Positions 9,225 to 21,069 are shown, counted from the first letter of the stretch. The stretch is 64,000 nt of DNA from Kineococcus rhizosphaerae (GCF_003002055.1 NZ_PVZF01000001.1:620001-684000), one strand, 5' to 3'. Translations and numbers: made by a program. Notes: a model not told the origin generated them from the sequence alone.

Positions 9225-9316
9225 CGTGTTAGCGTCGCCGCACCCCGGCGACGGGGTGTGCGTTCGACGACGAACACGGCCGCTGCCCGCGGCCACGACA
9301 CGGCGAGGAAGCCCCC

Positions 9317-10636
9317 ATGACCGTTCCCTCCCAGCCCCTCCTGCCCACCGACGTCCCACCGGTCCCCCTCCCGACCGACCCGATGACCGGCCCGGCGACC
9401 GGCCTGGCCGCACCGCCCACCGCCGCACCGCCGCGGGGTTTCGCCCTGCTGGCCCTGCTCGCCTGCATCGGCGCCGGTGCCGCGCAGATGTCGGCGGCGC
9501 TGCTGACGCTGACCCTCAAGGCGACCCAGCTCGACGCCGCGAGCGCGACCACGACCATCTCCCTGTCCAGCGGCGTCGCCGGGATCCTGACCCTGGTGGC
9601 CCTGCCCGTGGTCGGCGCCCTCAGCGACCGCTCGCGGGCCCGGCTGGGCCGCCGGCGCCCCTTCCTGCTGCTGGCCGCCGCCGCCTTCGTGGCCGGTGGC
9701 TTCCTGCTCGTGGCCGCGCCGAACGTGCCCGCCTTCGTGGCGGCCCACCTGCTCATCACCACCGGCTTCGTGACGGCCACGGTGACCTGCATCGCCCTGG
9801 TCACCGACCAGCTGCCCGCCGAACGCCGCGGGCCGACGGCCGCCCTGATCAGCATCGGCACCCCCCTCGGCGCCCTCGTGGGCCTGGCCGTCGCCGTGCC
9901 GTTCGGGGACGACCTGGCCCCCCTCGTCGGCATCCCCACCGCCGTCGCCGTCGCCTTCCTCGTCCTGCTGGCCGCCGTCGTCCGCGACCCCCGCCCGCAG
10001 CACGCCCCGCCGGCCTTCGACCTGCGCGGGTTCGTGGCCGTCTTCTGGGTGAATCCGCTGCGGTTCCCGAACTTCACCTGGGTCTTCACCAGCCGGATGC
10101 TCGTCTTCTCCGGGGTCGCCGCCCTCAACGGCTACCAGGCGATCTACCTGCTGCAGCGCCTGCACCTGGAACCGGCCGGCCTGGGCCGGGCGATCCTGCT
10201 GACCGTCGTCGTCAACGCCGGCGTCACCCTGCTCGTCGCCCCGGCCGTCGGCCGGCTCAGCGACCGGCTCGGCCGCCGCAAGCCCTTCATCGTCGCCGCC
10301 GCCCTCATCCTGGCCACCGGTCTGGTGCTCGCCGCCCGGGCCTCGACGTTCGGCGGGTACCTGCTGGCCTGCGGTGTCGTCGGCCTGGGCCAGGGCGTCT
10401 ACTTCGCGGTGGAACTCGTGCTGGCCACCCAGGTCCTGCCCGACCCCGAGAACCCGGCCAAGGACCTCGGGATCCTGAAGATCGCCGACAACCTGCCGGT
10501 GACCCTCGTGGCCGCCGTCGCCCCGGCGCTGCTGGCGATCGGCGGCGGCGGGAACTTCGCCGCCCTGTTCGTCGCCGGGGCCGGGGCGGCCGTCCTCGGC
10601 GGTCTCGTCGTCCCGCTGGTCCGCGGCGCCCGCTGA
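9317..10636 (+). CDS. MFS transporter, putative glycoside uptake
   Basis: A 439-aa protein with about 12 hydrophobic segments after a 45-residue proline-rich cytoplasmic lead. The MFS loop motif between helices 2 and 3 is clear ([17 protein letters not shown]), and a second copy occurs in the C-terminal half (GRLSDRLGRRKPF). The start ATG has a GAGGAAG ribosome site 8 nt upstream. It is the first gene of the rightward operon opposite the TetR gene and is followed by a GH1 glycosidase, so import of an oligosaccharide or glycoside is the likely job. The substrate is inferred from context only. Confidence 0.8.
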   Translation: MTVPSQPLLPTDVPPVPLPTDPMTGPATGLAAPPTAAPPRGFALLALLACIGAGAAQMSAALLTLTLKATQLDAASATTTISLSSGVAGILTLVALPVVGALSDRSRARLGRRRPFLLLAAAAFVAGGFLLVAAPNVPAFVAAHLLITTGFVTATVTCIALVTDQLPAERRGPTAALISIGTPLGALVGLAVAVPFGDDLAPLVGIPTAVAVAFLVLLAAVVRDPRPQHAPPAFDLRGFVAVFWVNPLRFPNFTWVFTSRMLVFSGVAALNGYQAIYLLQRLHLEPAGLGRAILLTVVVNAGVTLLVAPAVGRLSDRLGRRKPFIVAAALILATGLVLAARASTFGGYLLACGVVGLGQGVYFAVELVLATQVLPDPENPAKDLGILKIADNLPVTLVAAVAPALLAIGGGGNFAALFVAGAGAAVLGGLVVPLVRGAR

Positions 10637-10669
10637 CCCGTCCGACCACCGACAGTCTGGAGAAGCACC

Positions 10670-11944
10670 GTGACCGAGTTCCCCGAGGGTTTCCTGTGGG
10701 GCGTCGCCACCGCCGGGCACCAGGTCGAGGGCGGCAACACCGCCAGCGACACCTGGTTCCTGGAGAACGTCCACCCCACGCTGTTCCGCGAGCGGTCCGG
10801 GACCGCCTGCGACAGCTACGCCCGGTACGAGGAGGACCTGGACCTGGCCGCCGGGATGGGGCTGAACGCCTTCCGGTTCTCCGTGGAGTGGTCCCGCGTG
10901 GAACCCGCGCGCGGCGAGGTCTCCCCCGCCGCCCTCGACCACTACGACCGCGTGGTCGACGCGGCCCTGATCCGCGGGCTCGCCCCGGTCGTGACCCTCA
11001 ACCACTTCACCGCCCCGCACTGGTTCTCCGCCGCCGGGTCCTGGGCCGCCCCGGACGCCCCGGAGGTGTTCGCCGACCAGGTGGACCGGGTCGTGGCCCG
11101 GATCGGAGACCGGATCGCAGCGGCCGTCACGCTCAACGAGCCGAACCTCGAGCAGCTCCTGCAGGCCGGCGGCAAACTCCCCCCGGAGGCCGAACTGCTC
11201 AAGCGGGACATGCTCGCCGCCGCCGCCCGCGCCGCCGGCACCGACCGGTACGTCACGGGGAACGTCATCCCCGCCGCGGCCCAGGACGAGTTCCAGGAAC
11301 GGTTCACCCTCGCCCACCGCGCCGCCCGGGCGGCGGCCAAGGCCCGCCGCGCCGACCTGCCGGTCGGGGTGTCCATCGCCCTGGCCCACGAGGTCGCCCT
11401 GCCCGGCGGCCAGGCCCACCGCGACGCGCGCCGGGCCGCCGTCTACGACCACTGGCTGCGCGAGGCCCGCGACGACGACTTCGTCGGCGTGCAGAACTAC
11501 GAGACGTTCTGGCACGGCCCGGACGGCGAGGTCGTCCCCGACGGCGCGCGCAACGGGATGGGCAGCGTCGTCGACCCTGACTCGCTGGCCGGGGCCGTGC
11601 GCTACGCGCACGAGGTGTCGGGGGTCCCCGTCCTCGTGACCGAGCACGGCATCCAGACCGAGGACGACACCCAGCGCGCGCGGTTCCTGCCCGCCGCCCT
11701 GGATTCGCTGGGCGCCGAGATCGGGCGGGGGACCCCTGTCCTGGGGTACTGCCACTGGACCCTGCTGGACAACTTCGAGTGGATCTTCGGGTACGGCCCG
11801 AAGCTCGGGCTGGTCTCGGTGGACCGCGAGACCTTCGCCCGCACCCGCAAACCCTCCGCGGACGTGTACGCCGGCCTCGTCCGGCGCGCACGCACCGCGG
11901 GCAACCCCGACGGAGGACGACGTGACGTTCCAGTACCTGCGTGA
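10670..11944 (+). CDS. Glycoside hydrolase family 1 (beta-glucosidase-like)
   Basis: A 424-aa protein from a GTG start with a GGAG ribosome site. It has the GH1 signature elements in order: FLWGVATAGHQVEGG at the N-terminus, FRFSVEWSRVEP, the general acid/base Glu in TLNEPN (about residue 159) and the nucleophile Glu in VTEHGI (about residue 325), then WTLLDNFEW. It should hydrolyse a beta-glucoside by a retaining mechanism in the cytoplasm. In this cluster it could remove the glucose left after a rhamnosidase acts. Its last 23 nt overlap the cupin gene. Confidence 0.88.
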   Translation: MTEFPEGFLWGVATAGHQVEGGNTASDTWFLENVHPTLFRERSGTACDSYARYEEDLDLAAGMGLNAFRFSVEWSRVEPARGEVSPAALDHYDRVVDAALIRGLAPVVTLNHFTAPHWFSAAGSWAAPDAPEVFADQVDRVVARIGDRIAAAVTLNEPNLEQLLQAGGKLPPEAELLKRDMLAAAARAAGTDRYVTGNVIPAAAQDEFQERFTLAHRAARAAAKARRADLPVGVSIALAHEVALPGGQAHRDARRAAVYDHWLREARDDDFVGVQNYETFWHGPDGEVVPDGARNGMGSVVDPDSLAGAVRYAHEVSGVPVLVTEHGIQTEDDTQRARFLPAALDSLGAEIGRGTPVLGYCHWTLLDNFEWIFGYGPKLGLVSVDRETFARTRKPSADVYAGLVRRARTAGNPDGGRRDVPVPA

Positions 11945-12473
11945 CCCGTCGGGGCGCCCGGCGTGGGACGGCGTCCTGCCCGGCCGGCCCGAACCCTTCT
12001 TCCTCGACCGCGGCGAGGGTGAGCACGCCAACCTGTTCGGCGACCTGTTCACGCTGCTGCTCAGCGGCGCCGAGACGCAGGGGCAGTTCGGGGTGTTCAC
12101 GAGCACCTGCCCGTCCGGGGACATCATCCCGACCCACTCCCACGCGGGGACCCACGAGGTGTTCTACGTCCTCGACGGCGCCGTCCGGCTGTTCGTGCAG
12201 GACGAGAGCGGCCGGCAGCGGACGCGCGTGCTGCGGACCGGCGACTTCGGTTTCGTCCCGGCCGGTCTGCCGCACGCCTACCGCGTCGAGGAGGCCGCGC
12301 AGCTGCTGGGCGTCGTCAGCGGGGGTTTCGAGCGGTTCCCGCAGCGGATGGGGACCCCCACCGACCACGCGGGGGCGCAACCTCCGTACGTCCCGCCGAT
12401 CCCCGACCTGCTCGCCGCGGCGCGCGAGCTCGACGTGGAACTGCTGCCGGGGTTCGGGTGGGACGGTGTCTGA
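11922..12473 (+). CDS. Cupin, quercetin 2,3-dioxygenase-like
   Basis: A 183-aa single-domain cupin. Both cupin motifs are complete: His72, His74 and Glu79 (pattern HxHx4E in THSHAGTHEVF) and His118 in PAGLPHAYR, the usual metal ligands. The N-terminal part (a gene product that opens on a conserved FLDRGEGEHANLFGD segment) resembles bacterial quercetinase-type cupins, which open the flavonol C ring and release CO. It begins at a GTG inside the end of the GH1 gene, so the two are translationally coupled. Cupin substrates diverge widely; the quercetinase call rests on the fit with the glycosidases and esterase around it. Confidence 0.7.
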   Translation: MTFQYLRDPSGRPAWDGVLPGRPEPFFLDRGEGEHANLFGDLFTLLLSGAETQGQFGVFTSTCPSGDIIPTHSHAGTHEVFYVLDGAVRLFVQDESGRQRTRVLRTGDFGFVPAGLPHAYRVEEAAQLLGVVSGGFERFPQRMGTPTDHAGAQPPYVPPIPDLLAAARELDVELLPGFGWDGV

Positions 12474-13323
12474 CCCCCTGCCCGGGCGGACCCTGCCCCG
12501 GCCCCCGGCGGTCGACGGCTGGCCGCTGCCGGACCCGGCCTCGTGCCTGGCCGGTCTCGCGTACTCCACGCCGCCGGGGGCGCGACCGCTGGAACTGGAC
12601 CTGCACCGGCCCGCGACCTCCGACGTCCCGCCGCCCGTCGTGCTGTACCTGCACGGCGGGGGCTGGGCGGCCGGTGACCGCCGGTGGGTCGGTGCGCAGC
12701 CCGGGGCGACGGTGTTCGCAGAGCTGACCGGCGCCGGGTTCGCCGTCGCGGCTCTCGACTACCGGCTCTCCTCCGAGGCGCGCTGGCCCGCGCAGCTCGA
12801 CGACGTGCGGGCGGCCGTGGAGTTCCTGCGCACCCGGGCGCCGGAACTGGGGATCGACGCCACCCGGATCGGGGTGTGGGGCGAGTCCGCGGGCGGTCAC
12901 CTCGCGCTGCTGCTCGGGGTGAGCGGTGCCGGTCTGGGACCCGTCGTCTCCTGGTACGCCCCGACCGACCTGACGACCCTGGCGGGCGACGGCGGGACGG
13001 ACCCGGACGACCCTGCCTCCCGGGAGGCGCTGCTGCTGGGCGCCCCCGTCTCGGCGGTCCCGGACCGTGCGGCCGACGCCAGCCCCGTGCACCGCGTGGT
13101 GGCCGACGTCGTGCGCGGGCGCCGCTTCCTGGTCCTGCACGGCGAGGACGACCGCTTCGTCGCGGCCCGCCAGGGCGAGCGGGTCGTCCGGGCCCTGGAC
13201 GGCGCCGGGGCGCTGGTCGAGCAGCGCTCCTGGCCCGGCGCCGACCACCTCTGGCTCGGGCACGCCACCGCCGCCGCCGAGGCCCTGACCGCGACCGTGC
13301 GGTTCTTCACCGACCACCTCTGA
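12466..13323 (+). CDS. Alpha/beta-hydrolase esterase (HSL-like)
   Basis: A 285-aa protein starting at GTG 12466, overlapping the cupin stop by 8 nt. The oxyanion HGGG is at residues 63-66, nucleophile Ser141 in GESAG, acid Asp228 in GEDDRF and the catalytic His in GADHLW near residue 260. It is a cytoplasmic carboxylesterase of the hormone-sensitive-lipase type. If the cupin makes a phenolic ester (depside) from a flavonol, this enzyme is placed to cleave it into two small aromatic acids. The fold assignment is firm; the substrate is inference. Confidence 0.82.
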   Translation: MSDPLPGRTLPRPPAVDGWPLPDPASCLAGLAYSTPPGARPLELDLHRPATSDVPPPVVLYLHGGGWAAGDRRWVGAQPGATVFAELTGAGFAVAALDYRLSSEARWPAQLDDVRAAVEFLRTRAPELGIDATRIGVWGESAGGHLALLLGVSGAGLGPVVSWYAPTDLTTLAGDGGTDPDDPASREALLLGAPVSAVPDRAADASPVHRVVADVVRGRRFLVLHGEDDRFVAARQGERVVRALDGAGALVEQRSWPGADHLWLGHATAAAEALTATVRFFTDHL

Positions 13324-13332
13324 GGAGTCCGC

Positions 13333-14168
13333 GTGCCCTGGACCGTCGCCACCCGTTCGCGGGTCGTCGTCGACAACGACTGGGGCGGTGACCCCGACGG
13401 ACTGGTCGCCCTGGCTCACCACGTGCTCGCCCCCGGCAACCGCGTCGACGCCGTGACGAGCTCGTTCCTGTCCCCCGTCTTCGTCGACCCCGCCGGGTCG
13501 GCCGCGGCGGGGGCGGCGCTGGCGACCGAGCTGCTCGAGGTGCTGGACCGCGGCCGGCCCGGGGTGCACGCGGGCGCCGACGAGCCGTTCGACGGCTCCG
13601 CGGTGGCCTCCCGGCCGCACGGGCGATCACCGCGGCCGCCCGGGCCGAGGACCCGGTGCCGCTGACCGTCGTGTGCGCCGGTCCGCTGACCAACGTCGCG
13701 CACGCCCTGGCCGCCGACCCCGGGCTCGCGCGGCGCTTCAGCCTGACCTGGGTGGGCGGCAGCCGCACGGGCGCGGCGGAGTACAACCGGGACACCGACC
13801 CGCGGGCCGCGGAGTTCGTGCTCGGGCTCGCGGACCTGCGGGTGCGCCAGTACCCGCTGGAGACCTACCGGCAGTGCGCCTGGTCGGTGCGCGAGCTGGA
13901 GGAGTTCCTGACCGCGCTGCCTCCCGCGGGTCCCTGGCTGTGGCGGCGGTTCACCGACCTGCCGCTGCCGCCGGGGTTCGCGGTGGACCCGGTGTGGCCG
14001 CTCGGGGACAGCTGCCCCCTGCTCGACACGGCCCTGTCGACGGAGTCCAGCACGTGGGAACCGGGCCCACGCGAGGGCGTCTCGGTGTGCATCCGGCTCG
14101 ACGTGAACCTGCTGTTCGGCGATCTGCGGGCGGTGCTCGGCCGCCACAGCCGCGGTGTGGTCGACTGA
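13333..14168 (+). pseudogene. Nucleoside-hydrolase-like gene with a one-base frameshift
   Basis: Two frames together make one protein. The first part (from GTG 13333) carries VVVDNDWGGDPDGLVALAHH, a variant of the Asp-rich metal site of inosine-uridine hydrolases. The second part carries ARAITAAARAEDPVPLTVV then CAGPLTNVAHAL, the family GPLTN motif, to the stop at 14168. Adding one G after about 13614 (CCCGGCC to CCCGGGCC) joins them into a continuous 278-aa protein reading VASRAARAITAAARAED. This is either a real single-base deletion or a base-calling error in a G run. The family cleaves N-ribosides; its role beside rhamnosidases is unclear. Confidence 0.8.
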
Positions 14169-14172
14169 GCCC

Positions 14173-16149
14173 GTGCAGAACGCCACGCCGGTTCCGCGGA
14201 CGACCGCCGAGCTCACCGCCACGTGCCGGGTGGACCCGCTGCCCGACCGTCCCGGGGGCGAACCCCTCGACGTCCGCTGGGCGGCCCTGCCGGGGCAGTG
14301 GGACCTCGGCCTGCTGCACCGGATCGTGCGGGAGGGTTTCGCCGCGGCGGTCGACGTCGGCTACCCGGACAACCTCGGGCGCCTCGTCGCCGACGCCGTC
14401 TTCCGGGGACGGGGAACCGGCCGGGCCACCGCGACGGGGACGGTGGTGGCCGTGGCCGGGACCCCCGCCGGACCGGCCGCGGACGGCAGCTGGACGGTCC
14501 GCGTGCGCACCCACGGCACCCGGCCCGCCGGGCTCGCGGTCCTCGGCGGGGACGCGGAGGTCGAGGAGGTGTCGGCCGACGAGCGCACCTGGACGCGGCC
14601 GGAACTGCGTCCCGGGCGCCCGCGCACCGCGCCCGACGAGGTCCGCAACCCCGTCCACCCCGTCGCGCTCGCGCAGGACGCCGACGGGCTGTGGACCGCA
14701 CCGGCCGAACTCCTCGGCCGGGTCGTCGTGCGCTGCACCGGGGTCCCCCGGATCGTCGCCGGGGAGTCGCGCGCCGAGGCCCTCCTCGACCCCGACGCCG
14801 GGACGGGAGCCGAGCAGCGCCACGACCTCGAGCAGCGGCCGGACGGCTCCTGGGCCTCCGTCCACGAGCTCGGGCTGCGGCACGTGGCGGTCCACGCGAC
14901 CGGGGTCGAGTCGGTCCTCCTCGAGGCCGCCGCGCACCCCGTGCAAGCCCGCGGCCTGTTCACCTGCTCCGACCCCGTGCTCGAGCGGATCTGGGCCACG
15001 AGCGTGCACACGCTGCGGGTGTGCGCGCAGGGTCTGCTGGTCGACGGCGTCAAGCGCGACCGCATGCCGTGGACGGGTGACACCGCGCTCGGCGCCCCCG
15101 CCCTGGCGTACGCGTTCGGCGACACGGGGATCGCCCGGCGCACCCTGGACGTCCTCGGCCGGCACACCGAGGGGTACGTCAACGGCATCGTCGACTACTC
15201 CCTCTGGTGGCTGATCACGCACGCCGTCCTGCGCTCGTTCACCCTCGACGCACCCGCCGACGCCGAGGAGGTCGCCGCCTTCGTCGCCGACGTCGCCACC
15301 GAGGCCGGGCCCGACGGCGTCCTGCGCCCGGTGCCGGGGCCGGGCGCGTTCCCGAAACCCGTGTTCATCGACTGGGGCGTCGACGTCGACCCCGACCGCG
15401 ACTGCACGGCGCTGCAGTGCCTGTGGTTCTGGGCGCTGCGCAGCGCGGTGACCGTCCTGCGCGCCGCCGGGCACGAGGCGGCCGGGCGCTGGGACGAGCT
15501 GGCCGACCGGCTGTCCGCCGCCCTGCGCGCCCGGGCGTGGGACGCGCAGCGCCGGGGGTGGAAGGAGCACCTCGACGGGCCGTCGGGGATCTCGGTGCAC
15601 GCCACGCTGTTCGCCGTCCTGTCCGGCGTCAGCGGTCCCGCCGAACGCGAGGGTGCGGCGCGCACCCTGCTGGACGGACCCGCCACCCGGACCCCGTTCG
15701 TCACCGCGTTCGCGCTGGCCGCCCTGGCCGAGGTGGGGCACGGCCCCGAGGCCGTGGCCCGGGTCCGCCGGCACTGGGGCGCGATGCTGGAGGCGGGCGC
15801 GACGAGCTTCTGGGAGGAGTTCGCCGACCCCCGCGCCAGCCCGTGGAGCATGTACGGCCGGCCGTTCGGCAAGAGCCTGTGCCACGCCTGGGCCGCGGGC
15901 CCGGCGAGCCTGCTGCCGCAGGTCGTCACGGGGGTTCGACCGGCCTCCGCGGGGTGGGCGACGTTCACGGTGGACCCCCAGCTCGGGGAGCTGGAGTGGG
16001 CCGGGGCGGTCGTGCCCGTCGGTGACGGCGAGATCCGCGTGCTGGTCCGCCCGGGAACCGTCGAGGTGGCCGTCCCCGCCGGTCGCACCCTCGTGCGCGC
16101 CGGGCAGGAGTTCACCGGCCCCCGCACCGTGACGTTCCCCGAGCGGTGA
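14173..16149 (+). CDS. Second GH78 alpha-L-rhamnosidase-like protein
   Basis: A 658-aa protein; GTG 14155, overlapping the previous gene, would add 6 residues. The C-terminal two thirds is a GH78-type (alpha/alpha)6 barrel: GLFTCSDPVLERIWATSVHTLR, then the catalytic-site signature VDGVKRDRMPWTGD, later SMYGRPFGKSLCHAWAAGP and a beta domain (GELEWAGAVVPV). It is shorter than the 866-aa GH78 encoded at 5934 and diverged from it, with fewer N-terminal beta domains and no signal peptide. It is the last gene of the rightward arm and likely acts on a different rhamnoside or linkage. It abuts the next gene stop-to-stop. Confidence 0.8.
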   Translation: MQNATPVPRTTAELTATCRVDPLPDRPGGEPLDVRWAALPGQWDLGLLHRIVREGFAAAVDVGYPDNLGRLVADAVFRGRGTGRATATGTVVAVAGTPAGPAADGSWTVRVRTHGTRPAGLAVLGGDAEVEEVSADERTWTRPELRPGRPRTAPDEVRNPVHPVALAQDADGLWTAPAELLGRVVVRCTGVPRIVAGESRAEALLDPDAGTGAEQRHDLEQRPDGSWASVHELGLRHVAVHATGVESVLLEAAAHPVQARGLFTCSDPVLERIWATSVHTLRVCAQGLLVDGVKRDRMPWTGDTALGAPALAYAFGDTGIARRTLDVLGRHTEGYVNGIVDYSLWWLITHAVLRSFTLDAPADAEEVAAFVADVATEAGPDGVLRPVPGPGAFPKPVFIDWGVDVDPDRDCTALQCLWFWALRSAVTVLRAAGHEAAGRWDELADRLSAALRARAWDAQRRGWKEHLDGPSGISVHATLFAVLSGVSGPAEREGAARTLLDGPATRTPFVTAFALAALAEVGHGPEAVARVRRHWGAMLEAGATSFWEEFADPRASPWSMYGRPFGKSLCHAWAAGPASLLPQVVTGVRPASAGWATFTVDPQLGELEWAGAVVPVGDGEIRVLVRPGTVEVAVPAGRTLVRAGQEFTGPRTVTFPER

Positions 16150-17661
16150 TCAGGGCGTGGCGTCCTGCGCGCGGAACAGGACCAGCTCGTCCTTCGTCCG
16201 CCACGTCCCGGCCGTCGTCGTCCACTGCGCCACGCCCTGCGGAGGTTTGACCGCGGCGCTGCGCCAGCGCAGGACCCACGGCGTCGGCTGGGCCGGGCCG
16301 GGGTCGCGGCGGGCGTAGTTCCACGTCAGGAGCCGGGCGAGCACCGGGTCGGCGTTCGCGATGCGCTCGTCGATGAGCGGTTGCAGCACGGCGGGGTCGG
16401 AGAACTGGTCGACGATCTCGCAGTCGCACGAGTACGCCAGCTCGCCGATCTCCCCGGGAGCCTGGACGCGTTCGTCCCCGACGATGCGGCCCACCCGCGC
16501 GCCGATCGCGTGGTACTCGGCCGGGGTGGCGAAGTTGCCGAAGACCGGCGGGTAGGCCCACGGCAGCGGGAACGCCGCGGCCGGGACCGAGAACCCCAGA
16601 CCGGCGACCGCGGCCAGGGACAGCCCCACGGTCAGCACCCGCCGACCCCTGTCCCGCAGCAGGACACCGAGACCCAGGACCGCGACGAAGGACAGCGCCG
16701 CGGCGGGCGGCACGTAGTACCACTGGTAGGGCGGGACCCCCAGGACGGAGTAGACGCCGAAGTACAGCGCCCCGGCGACCCCCAGGCCGATCAGGCCGGC
16801 CCGCACCCCGTCGCGCCGGCGCACGAGCAGCAGGACGAGCACCACGAGGACGAGCACCCCGATCGCGGCCCCCGCGACGCCGACCCCGACCGCCACCGGC
16901 GTGTTCGGCCAGTAGTGCGTCCACAGACCGCGCAGGTACGTCCGGTCGGGCCCGAAGTTCTTCTGGTTCGTCTTGATGACGAACGTGTCCGGGATCGCCG
17001 ACCCCAGCCAGTACCAGCTCGCCGCGAACCACGGCAGCGCCACGACGCAGCACGCCAGGACCGCCGACGGCAACCGGCGGCGCACCCCGTGGCAGGCCAG
17101 GGCGAGCACGACGATGAACACCACCGTGTCCAGCCGGGCCAGCAGCGCCAGGCCCGCGACGACGCCGAACACCACGGGGCGCCCGGCCAGTCCGGCGGCC
17201 AGCAGGGCCGTCATCGCGGTGAACAGCAGCACCACCTCGAGCCCGAGCGCCGAGACCAGCAGGGGGTTGGCGAGGACGACGACCAGCCCGGCCACGGCCC
17301 ACGCCGGTGAGATCGCCGCCCGGCGCGTGACGTACCCGGCGCACCCGGCGGCGACGGCGACGAGCAGCGTCGTGACGACCCCCAGCGCCAGTTCCCCGTC
17401 CACCCCCGCGAACGGGCGGGCGAGGAGGAACCCCAGGGCCAGCAGGCCGACGTTCAGCGGGGACGTCGCGGCGTTCGAGGTGATCCCCGGGGTCATCCCC
17501 CAGTGCCCGTGCTCGGCGAGGTTCCGCGCGTAGGCCAGCGTGATGTAGCTGTCGTCGATGAGACCGCGGGAGGAGACCCACGACAGCGCGGCCCCCAGCA
17601 CGGCACCGACCAGGGGCAGGGCGAGACGACCGGACCGTGGTGGGCTGGGGGTGGCAGGCAC
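16150..17661 (-). CDS. GT-C-like multi-pass membrane glycosyltransferase
   Basis: About 503 aa with ten or more membrane segments. The first extracytoplasmic loop has the acidic motif IDDSYITLAYARNLAEHG followed by SNAATSPLNVG, as in GT-C polyprenyl-phosphate-sugar transferases of the AftB/ZomB type. A soluble C-terminal region follows (about residues 380-503, with YSCDCEIVDQFSD). The start is uncertain: GTG codons at 17661, 17679 and 17709 are in frame, but 17709 lies in the aconitase terminator hairpin. Donor and acceptor cannot be told; cell-wall polysaccharide decoration is the likely area. Confidence 0.6.
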   Translation of the reverse strand: MPATPSPPRSGRLALPLVGAVLGAALSWVSSRGLIDDSYITLAYARNLAEHGHWGMTPGITSNAATSPLNVGLLALGFLLARPFAGVDGELALGVVTTLLVAVAAGCAGYVTRRAAISPAWAVAGLVVVLANPLLVSALGLEVVLLFTAMTALLAAGLAGRPVVFGVVAGLALLARLDTVVFIVVLALACHGVRRRLPSAVLACCVVALPWFAASWYWLGSAIPDTFVIKTNQKNFGPDRTYLRGLWTHYWPNTPVAVGVGVAGAAIGVLVLVVLVLLLVRRRDGVRAGLIGLGVAGALYFGVYSVLGVPPYQWYYVPPAAALSFVAVLGLGVLLRDRGRRVLTVGLSLAAVAGLGFSVPAAAFPLPWAYPPVFGNFATPAEYHAIGARVGRIVGDERVQAPGEIGELAYSCDCEIVDQFSDPAVLQPLIDERIANADPVLARLLTWNYARRDPGPAQPTPWVLRWRSAAVKPPQGVAQWTTTAGTWRTKDELVLFRAQDATP

Positions 17662-17706
17662 GGCTAGATCAGACCACACCCGGGCCCGGACGCGCGGACG
17701 CGCGGC

Positions 17707-17725
17707 CACCCCCGCCGAGGGGGTG
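17707..17725 (-). terminator. Hairpin after the aconitase gene
   Basis: A perfect 7-bp stem CACCCCC/GGGGGTG with loop GCCGA, 20 bp beyond the aconitase stop on the minus strand. There is no clear T tract. Confidence 0.55.
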
Positions 17726-17744
17726 ACCGCCCGTCCGTGGTGGA

Positions 17745-20597
<2,853 letters not shown>

Positions 20598-20693
20598 CGG
20601 GAGCTCCTCACTTCTCTTCCGTCGTCATTGGCGTGGTCGTGCCGTCCGTACCGTGCTCGATCGTCCCACCGGGCCGGGCCGTGACGCTCGCGG

Positions 20694-20713
20694 GGTCGGG
20701 AGGACCCCCGACC
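20694..20713 (-). terminator. Hairpin after the DUF202 pair
   Basis: Stem GGTCGGG/CCCGACC with a 6-nt loop, starting 3 bp past the stop of the second DUF202 gene (minus strand). There is no T run; it also lies in the aconitase upstream region. Confidence 0.45.
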
Positions 20714-20715
20714 AT

Positions 20716-21069
20716 TTATCTCGACGTCAAGATACCACTGAGGCCGTGGCCGAGGACGACCGACACGGCGAACGCGCCCACGAGGACGCTGAAGGCGCAC
20801 GTGAGCGCCAGGACCCGGCCGTCCGGCCCGCGCCCGAGGTGGCCGTCGCGCGCCAGCGCCCGGGACGTCCGGCGGGCCCGGGCACCGGCCGCGGCGTGCA
20901 GCCACACCGCGAAGGCGCACCCGGCGATCCCCAGCACGACGGCGCCCGCCCCCAGCTGCCCGGCCAGCAACCGGCCCCCCGCCGCGGACCCGACGAGCAC
21001 CGAGACCGCGGTCCGTCGCCACGCCAGGGCCGTGCGCTCGGGCTGCAGGCCCGGGTCGAACCGGCTCAC
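20716..21069 (-). CDS. DUF202 family membrane protein
   Basis: A 117-aa protein with three membrane segments. The N-terminal FDPGLQPERTALAWRRTAVSVLVG is the DUF202 signature (ERTxLAWxRT). It starts at a GTG overlapping the stop of the upstream DUF202 gene (GTGA), so the two are coupled and may form a heteromer. The function of DUF202 is not established in bacteria. A longer open reading upstream in this frame is antisense to other genes and is ignored. Confidence 0.8.
   Translation of the reverse strand: MSRFDPGLQPERTALAWRRTAVSVLVGSAAGGRLLAGQLGAGAVVLGIAGCAFAVWLHAAAGARARRTSRALARDGHLGRGPDGRVLALTCAFSVLVGAFAVSVVLGHGLSGILTSR

Noticed and set aside
13656-14168. The second half of the nucleoside-hydrolase-like gene as an independent gene
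   Set aside because: It lacks the metal-binding N-terminus and a ribosome site, and joins the first half exactly after one added base.
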